From NCBI RefSeq assembly GCF_015706575.1, contig NW_024037076.1:21084898-21148897 (forward strand): 64,000 nt of DNA, in the 5' to 3' direction. Made by a program: the position numbers and the translations under genes. Source of the stretch: Patiria miniata. Lineage: Eukaryota; Echinodermata; Asteroidea; Valvatida; Asterinidae. Shown piece after piece: positions 58,201 through 64,000 of the stretch (position 1 is its first letter; each line of letters begins with the position of its first letter). The notes below the pieces were generated by a model. The model was not told the origin of the DNA, did not search any database, and saw only the letters and a list, made by a program, of their open reading frames with translations.

Positions 58201-61200
58201 TTTTTGGAGGTTTTGGGTTCGAAAATGCTATAAAAACCAAGAAAAACGATCATTTTCCTGTAGTCTGGTTCCCTGACTCCATATAAGAAGAAACAGAGCA
58301 GTTTACATAAATTGGGGAATTGTAAGGTCAGGGAACCAGTCTAGCTGGCTCGAACCCGTTCATAGGTTTGTAATCGATTGCAAACAAGTGCAATGGTCAA
58401 TTGGGGCCAGTATTTGAAAAAAAGCCAGTTGTTTCCAACGCTGATCGGCCGATCAGCGTTGGAAATTGATACAAAAATACCACTTTTCTGGAAAATGACA
58501 GTATACCAGGTGCCATAATTTTACAGGATGCTTTAGACGGTCATTTACCAACATCCTATTAAGGTATTTCGCAAAAACTTGGTAGTTTTATTTTTCGATG
58601 TTTGCAAATGTTGTATATTCCCTTTAAACGTTTTTAAAAGTTTAAGCGTTTTTAAACGTTTAAACAGAAAAAATGCGTTTTCTTACGTTGTTTACAAATT
58701 TTCCAAAATGTTTAAACGAAACTGGAATTATGAAAAAGGGACCTATTGTCACATATCTTTCTTTGAGCTCAACATTCATAGCACATTTCGTAACTTATTT
58801 AATTTACAATAATTTAGAAGTACCGCAGAACTAGATTACATTTGTGATATACATAGTCGAGTTTTTACTTTTCAAGGACTACCCACTATTTGTTATGTCA
58901 ATCACTCTTGATTTTCGCCGATCTGCAGACACAATGGGCAGGTGTCAGCCTTTGTGAAATGGCTAAACGATTAATTGTTTGAACGGTTCTTAAAATATTT
59001 GCTGGACGTTTACAAAATTAAATGCAAAGTCGCATCCTCAATTCTTTTTTAGTATTCCTTCAAAAGCTTCACAGTGAAGTCATTGTTTTCAGCGTTTCAT
59101 TTGCAGGTCATCATGGTTTTGCAAGATCTGTGCCCAAAATGAAGCTTGCAGGGTTTTAAACTGGGCTGATCTTAATTTTGGTGTGCAGACTCCAAAATGT
59201 ACCCTCTGTCAACTACCCAAGATAGAGCCAAGGGATGATATTTGGGGAGAACGGGATATTTGATTGGCTGGTTACAGCAAAACCTAGAATTACTTATTGA
59301 AATCTACCTCTTAAATGCAATGTTTATTTGTTGTTTTTGACATTTTCTTCACAGGCAGGGAAATGTTACCCCCGAGACCTTAACAGAGATCCACTATACC
59401 GGGGAAGGGTCAGAGTTCAACTCAAGAATGAAGACAACACACCCTTCAAAGAAGAATTTCCAAGCAGTAAGTCAATGATGATTTCATTATCCCTTTCCTG
59501 AAGGAACCCTTTGTAACGCACTCACAGTTAGAGTGGGGGGGGGGGGGGGGGGGGGGGAGGAGGGGGGGAGGAGGATGGATTTTCTCCCCTCTTTAGATCT
59601 TGTCCATGCAGTAACAGTTTATTGAATTACAGTCTGTGGTTCATTTAGGGTTAAGCCTACTACAGTGGTTCACTGTTTAAAGCCAGAGTCCATCATTTGC
59701 AGCTATCCAAAAAGTAACTGGTGTAATTATTGTTGAAAAACATACTTGGTTGAAAGATAGTAAGGGGACTAAACTCCCTGTGAAAATATTCTTTCTGGCA
59801 AGCTGTCATTTTGAAGAAATTCACAAAAGAAGGCCTTTCCAATGGTGCTTCAAGATTAAGAAGCACTGTAGGAAATTCAAATTAGTAGTTCGTTTTGTTA
59901 TTTGGCGAAGCGCGCGCAAGCATTGGCACGATGCACACGCGCACTCGGTTGCTATACGGTTGCTATACGCGACATCGCGTAGCTGCAATCGGCTCAGTGA
60001 GAACGTGTCTCGGACACTGGATTCAGGCCCAATTCAAAACATGATTCAGCAACATTTGATTTGAAATCGAGATCCTAGAATGTTGTTTTTCTCGAAATAT
60101 ACAGCTACAGCTGTGCTCAAACTTCATCAGGTTAGTTGTTCGGCACCCTTCTTTAGATCTTGAGCACTTTTGTTGCTTCAAATGAACAAAATGCACAAAT
60201 TACAAATGATGGACTTTACCTTTAATAAAATGCTGCATCCTAATACTGTGGTTCACTGTTGAAAAAAAGAAGTAATTGCCCGCTGTTCTATTCAGCCCCA
60301 CGACTTCAGCAAATTGAAGAGATATTTTGAAGGGCCTACTATCGCCTACTATCAAAATCAATAAAAAGCCATACCCAGCTTTTGATGGAGCTTGGACTGC
60401 AGAGCCAAGGCATTGTGATGGGATGTGATGGTATGCGAGGATGCAGCCTATGCTACACCATCTGAGGACTTGGTTGCCGCCCTCCACCCTTCCCTATCCA
60501 GCATTAGGGTCCTCAGCCCCCCCCCCCCCCCCCCCCCCCGACTGGGGCCGACCTGTCGGCTTCTCCTAGGTGTGAGTGTGAAGCCCACCTCCTCTTCCTT
60601 GCCGTCAATCGCTTGTCTCAGTGCATAGTCGAGGACCAGCACAAATAGGAAGGGGGTCAGTTGTGTCGCCCTGCAGTACTTCCAAGCCATTATTTTTTTC
60701 CTCATTATGCCCAGCGTTGTTTTTTTCCTCATTATGCCCAGTGTCCCCATTTTAGTGAAGTACAAAAAAAAAAAAGAACCTTTGAGTGACGCATTTTCTT
60801 TTATTTTTGCAGATAAATGAACTTTCCTATTAAATGTGAAGAATTAAAGACTTAGAAACATTGAACCAAGTCTATGTATAATGCTGTTTAATGCATAACT
60901 TTGACATTTTGCAAGCACAATTGTTTCTTTCTTTCAAGTAATAAAACTCCAATCGGAACGGTGAAAAGTCAAGAAAGTACCGCTGCGTCAGCCTGACTAT
61001 ACTCCATATGGGCTCCGTGCACAAGTACCCCCAGAAAAAGAGAGTTGGGGGAGAGCTAGACTGATTCCCGGTCAATCCAGTGCGTATTTCGAATGATTCA
61101 AAGTTATTGGGGGTGGGGATTAGTCTTTGAGACCATCGCAAGTTAAATTTGAACGTATTCGTGCGCCAACGACGCCTGATGCTCATGCAAAGACGCTGTG

Positions 61201-61826
61201 GCTAATACTAGCTTTGGCACATTCAGGAAGTCATGCGTACTTCGCGCGCGAACCAGCACAGTACAGTACGCACACGCTCGTGTGTCCTGTCCATGGGGCT
61301 CTCAAAAGTGGTAAAAACGTTCCCTCTTTGCTGGGGCATGGAGCCAATAAGAAGCATGGTTTTTTTTTTTTTTAAGTGTCTAAAAAAAGAAGAGGGCCCA
61401 GTTGTAACTAGATATTTAGCAAAAGTTTCTGCTCTGACAAATTTTCATTGAAATTGCCATAAATGTTCTTAATAGTATGGGTACAACTAAACGTAATTTG
61501 CATAATGCAATTTAAAAAGCTTCACAAAGAAACAAAAGTTTCTCAGTGAAGTAAATTTACACAAATGAACTACACCGTAAGATTTTTTTCCTTGTGCTCA
61601 GCTGAATAACTGGCTTCCTTTTTGGGCAGCTGTATGTTCGTAAAGCCTGAAATTCTTGAATATTTGATATCTGCAATTTGATCTTTCAGGAAAAGCACTG
61701 CTGTTATACGTCAGTGAGATGATCCCCAAACTGAAGACAAGACAACAGAAGCAAGGAGGCGGGGGTGAATCCTCAGCAGCTGCTGGCCAAGACAAAGGAA
61801 AGAAAAAGAAGAACAAGAAGAGATGA
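52277..61826 (+). CDS. SRP19: Signal recognition particle 19 kDa protein (146 aa, 4 exons)
   Basis: SRP19 binds helices 6 and 8 of SRP (7SL) RNA and shapes the RNA so that SRP54 can join, a step done largely in the nucleolus. Exons: 52277-52320, 55077-55224, 59355-59466, 61690-61826 (441 nt including stop); phases agree. Blocks in order are RWICIYPAYINSKKTLPEGR (human RFICIYPAYLNNKKTIAEGR), NPTANEIKDICSAAGLQVAL, NRDPLYRGRVRVQLKNED, LYVSEMIPKLKTR and a basic tail GKKKKNKKR. Length and order match the 144-residue human protein almost exactly. The start MAHFSENQNP is the second ATG; the one at 52270 is out of frame and soon closes. Introns of 2.8, 4.1 and 2.2 kb are loaded with transposons. Confidence 0.97.
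52646..53606. mobile_element. 961-bp fold-back element with 10-bp target duplication (Mutator-like)
   Basis: Ends TAGTCCGAGTAACTTGG and its complement. The direct repeat CATTATAGTT flanks it perfectly on both sides (52636-52645 and 53607-53616). Arms of about 390 bp (52646-53030 and 53220-53606) are nearly identical in reverse complement; the 190-bp centre has smaller inverted pieces (GTGCATTTC/GAAATGCAC). A 10-bp duplication suggests the Mutator (MULE) superfamily. No transposase. It lies 325 bp into SRP19 intron 1. Confidence 0.88.
55404..57772. mobile_element. 2.37-kb hAT-type non-autonomous transposon
   Basis: Ends TAGGGCTGTGCCGAATATTC and GACTCAGCCCTA are flanked by the perfect 8-bp direct repeat GAAATTAT (55396-55403 and 57773-57780), the hAT hallmark. 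Both termini carry clusters of the self-complementary GAATATTCGAATATTC motif. No transposase or BED finger was recognised; the longest open frame (55816-56271) has no family resemblance. It lies in SRP19 intron 2. Confidence 0.9.
58104..58628. mobile_element. MITE with GTTTAAAGGGAATATACA ends and nested palindromes
   Basis: Left end GTTTAAAGGGAATATACATC and right end GTTGTATATTCCCTTTAAAC are complementary. Inside are an inverted pair TAGTCTGGTTCCCTGAC / GTCAGGGAACCAGTCTAG (58260-58345) and a perfect 34-bp palindrome at 58432-58465 with half-site TTTCCAACGCTGATCGG. SRP19 intron 2. Confidence 0.8.
59675..60225. mobile_element. CCATCATTTG-ended MITE, copy 3 (diverged)
   Basis: It shares the ends and the GCGCGCAAGCATTGGCACGA core with copies 1 and 2 but has extra internal segments (a repeated GTTGCTATACG, and AATGGTGCTTCAAGATTAAG). 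Both flanks contain a related GTGGTTCACTGTT sequence (59666 and 60249). SRP19 intron 3. Confidence 0.8.
60440..60700 (-). pseudogene. LINE reverse-transcriptase fragment
   Basis: On the minus strand, LTPFLFVLVLDYALRQAIDG and EEEVGFTLTPRRSRQVGPS match the RT palm region that follows the QGDxLAPFLF motif in many LINEs. A poly(G/C) run at 60520-60539 interrupts it, and a further short RT-like piece (DREGWRAATKSSDG) follows. The catalytic YADD-type motif is not seen. Dead fragment in SRP19 intron 3. Confidence 0.65.
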
Positions 61827-62774
61827 CATTGTTACAACTCATATATCAGGTTTCTTTCTTTTTTCTGGTTTTATTTTATTAAAACTTTTTTCTGATAAAT
61901 GAAATTGTTGGTTCAAGTAAGTGGATTTCAACTAGTAACTATCAAGTAATCATGCATGGGATCTTCAGCACACAACTGTATGAGCAGAGGGCTATAATAT
62001 GTGTACACATACATGTATAAAAGTGTTGCTTCAAATTGTTGTTGCATCATGAAAATGACATTTGATAAAATGTCTAGTCTGAGATGTATCAATTAGCACC
62101 TGCATGTACAGAAGGTGAACCCTATGGTCCAACATTGGACATTTTAAACCCATTTAGATTGGTCCAAGTGAAAAATAAAGTGCTCTCTCAAAGTTTGTAC
62201 AGTGTACTAGAGAACATTCTAAATTATTCAAGGAATTTTACATTTTGGACAATATGACATACATGTAGTTGCATTTTGTCTGAGCATGTCTGTGTCTAAT
62301 ACCTTCCTCTGCAGGCATACTTCACACAGTTTTTAACTTAGCCATGAACTCTGAGAACACATCCACATTGCCTAGGATAACTTTCATAGGGATAGGACAT
62401 AAAGGCTGCCATCATAGAAAATGTTGCAACTAGGAAGCCTACATGTACTTTATAACAAGAACACAGTTCTCTGATGGATCATTTTAGGCACAATTTTTTT
62501 GTCTGAAAGAGGATCGGAAATAAACTTGTGCTCTTGTAGGTTGGTTAGTAATCAGAATTAAAGTTACATTGTACTTATATGGACTTTCACAGTTGAGTAG
62601 CATTGCCCACAATGTGAAATTGGTGTATCAAAACAAAGCAAGTTAATAGCTTCGTGGATACTTTAAAAACACCCACCCTAAATCCAACATTGCAAAAAAA
62701 AGGGGATTTATCTTATTAAAATACATGTGGGATATAACCTGAGAATTGATGTAGCATGTCTAAATCATTTACTG
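61827..62774. other. SRP19 3' UTR and downstream intergenic sequence
   Basis: A/T-rich, with two AATAAA signals (62174 and 62519) and TGTACATG motifs. No further gene was recognised. Confidence 0.5.
62174..62179 (+). terminator. Candidate SRP19 poly(A) signal AATAAA
   Basis: This is the first good AATAAA after the SRP19 stop, about 350 nt downstream, followed by GTGCTCTC and a T-rich region. A second AATAAA is at 62519-62524, followed by TGTGCTCTTG. Either could be used. Confidence 0.4.
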
Positions 62775-63845
62775 TTTAACCCTAACGTACCTGATTCCAT
62801 CAAAATCCACCCCCCTGTTTCGGGGGATTTCGGCGGATTCAGGATACCTCCATATTGCACAAACTGGGGGATTTTGATGGATTCAGGATTGTAAGCCTAG
62901 GGGAGCTGCAGGATTTTGATGGATTCAGGATACCTCCATATTGAGCTGTTGGGGGACTTTGGTGGATTCAGGATCTCCACAGAATAACTCTTTGGCTATG
63001 TTTGTGGTCGAGTAAATACTGCTTGTAGCCCTGCCAGGTCTGTCACATGCTGTACAAAAATGTATGTACCGGGCGGTTGGGAGCTTGTGACTGCGGCTTA
63101 TTACTATTAGGCCTCAGCATGTAAACAATGGATTATGTACATAACCCATCCAGACAAAGCAATGCTGGGGTCGGACAATGGCTCATTGAAATAGCCCTTC
63201 CAGACAATGCAAACATCATAGTATAGGATTTAAAAGTTTGCATGGTGGAAAGATACTAAGACAAGATAAGTTTACGGTAGCACCATGTGAATAAATCCGG
63301 TTCTTTTCAGAACCACACATACTTTTCAGAACCACACATATTCAGAACCACACATACTAAAAAATGAGAGATTTATTCACATGGTGCTACTGCAAACTTA
63401 TCTTGTCTTAGCATCATAGTATACACAATTACCCACAACCCAAGTTGAAAGGAAAAACAACCCACATCATATCCACCAGCAGTTGAACCATGCATTGGTG
63501 TATTTTGATGGATCCCATGCAACAACACACATCACAGTTTTCATGCAAGCATAGTATCCTGAATCCGTCAAAATCCACCAGAAATTTAGGTGATGGATTT
63601 TGAAGACTCTATGCAAAAAACATGCTGTTTTTTTTTTTATGCCACCATGGTATCCTGAATCCGCCAGAATCCAGCGCGAGTTTTGCTGGTGGACTTTGGC
63701 GGATTCAGGATACCTCCAGTATCTTTTAATACTGGGGGATTCTGATGGACTCAGGATACCAGCATTTTTTGCGTGACAAAATTGGTGGATTTCGGCGGAT
63801 TCAGGATACTTTCTAGTAAAAGAGCCCCAGGAGTTAGGGTTAAAG
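62775..63845. mobile_element. 1.07-kb element with TTTAACCCTAAC ends and GGATTCAGGATACC arrays
   Basis: Outer ends TTTAACCCTAACGTACCTG and its near complement (CAGGAGTTAGGGTTAAA). Behind them, GGATTTTGATGGATTCAGGA-type units occur about five times at the left (62800-62975) and about six at the right (63550-63812), in both orientations. The middle contains a 42-bp-arm hairpin (63256-63297 with 63370-63411, two mismatches). Its loop has three copies of TTCAGAACCACACATA. No coding capacity. Confidence 0.75.
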
Positions 63846-64000
63846 ATGTACCGTTTGTGCTCTTCATCAAGTTTAATTTTTTTTTCCTAACAAATTCTAA
63901 TCTTTGAGTGTTTCACTTTAAAGAAAAAACTGCATTTGTCTGATTTGTGTGTTTGTAATGTAACGTCTCAAAAGTCGGAACGTTCCCGTTCCAAATGGAA

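Noticed and set aside
1-64000. LTR retrotransposon, retrovirus-like copy or Polinton
   Set aside because: I saw no long terminal direct repeats, gag/pol/envelope or capsid-like reading frames; the retroelement pieces present are LINE and SINE fragments.

Overview
The window is animal nuclear DNA. Its genes have many small exons joined by GT-AG introns, and it is full of small DNA transposons, fold-back elements and microsatellites. The gene set (VPS13A/C type, nanos, a Draper/MEGF-like EMI-EGF receptor, SRP19), the frequent TGTACATG microsatellites and the repeat with GGGCCCAATTTC ends suggest an invertebrate deuterostome, most likely an echinoderm (a sea star is plausible). This rests on general resemblance only, because no database could be searched.

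Layout. (1) 17-39752, minus strand: the first 27 coding exons (about 1,120 residues) of a VPS13A/C-type bridge-like lipid-transfer protein. The start codon is secure and the gene runs off the low-coordinate edge of the window. Its introns hold most of the repeats, including a 1.26-kb perfect-looking palindrome at 36422-37681. (2) 39753-46228: intergenic, with a LINE 3' fragment and a nested cluster of inverted-repeat elements (42323-44612). (3) 46229-46843, minus: an intronless nanos gene with both CCHC fingers and the NOT1-interacting motif. (4) 47702-50597, minus: a six-exon gene for a 249-residue membrane or secreted protein with a MEGF10/Draper-type EMI domain and two EGF modules. (5) 52277-61826, plus: SRP19, four exons and 146 residues, with two transposon-derived elements that keep target-site duplications in its first two introns. 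(6) 61827-64000: SRP19 3' flank and a 1.07-kb element built from inverted arrays of its own terminal motif.

The four genes are not functionally linked. VPS13 moves lipid between membranes at contact sites. SRP19 assembles the signal recognition particle. Nanos is a germline translational repressor. The EMI-EGF protein belongs to the engulfment-receptor superfamily. The main new observations are a predicted phospho-FFAT motif in VPS13, a Draper-like protein without a signalling tail, and a series of fold-back elements whose ends are multiplied. No LTR retrovirus-like element, Polinton, rRNA, functional tRNA or CRISPR array was recognised.
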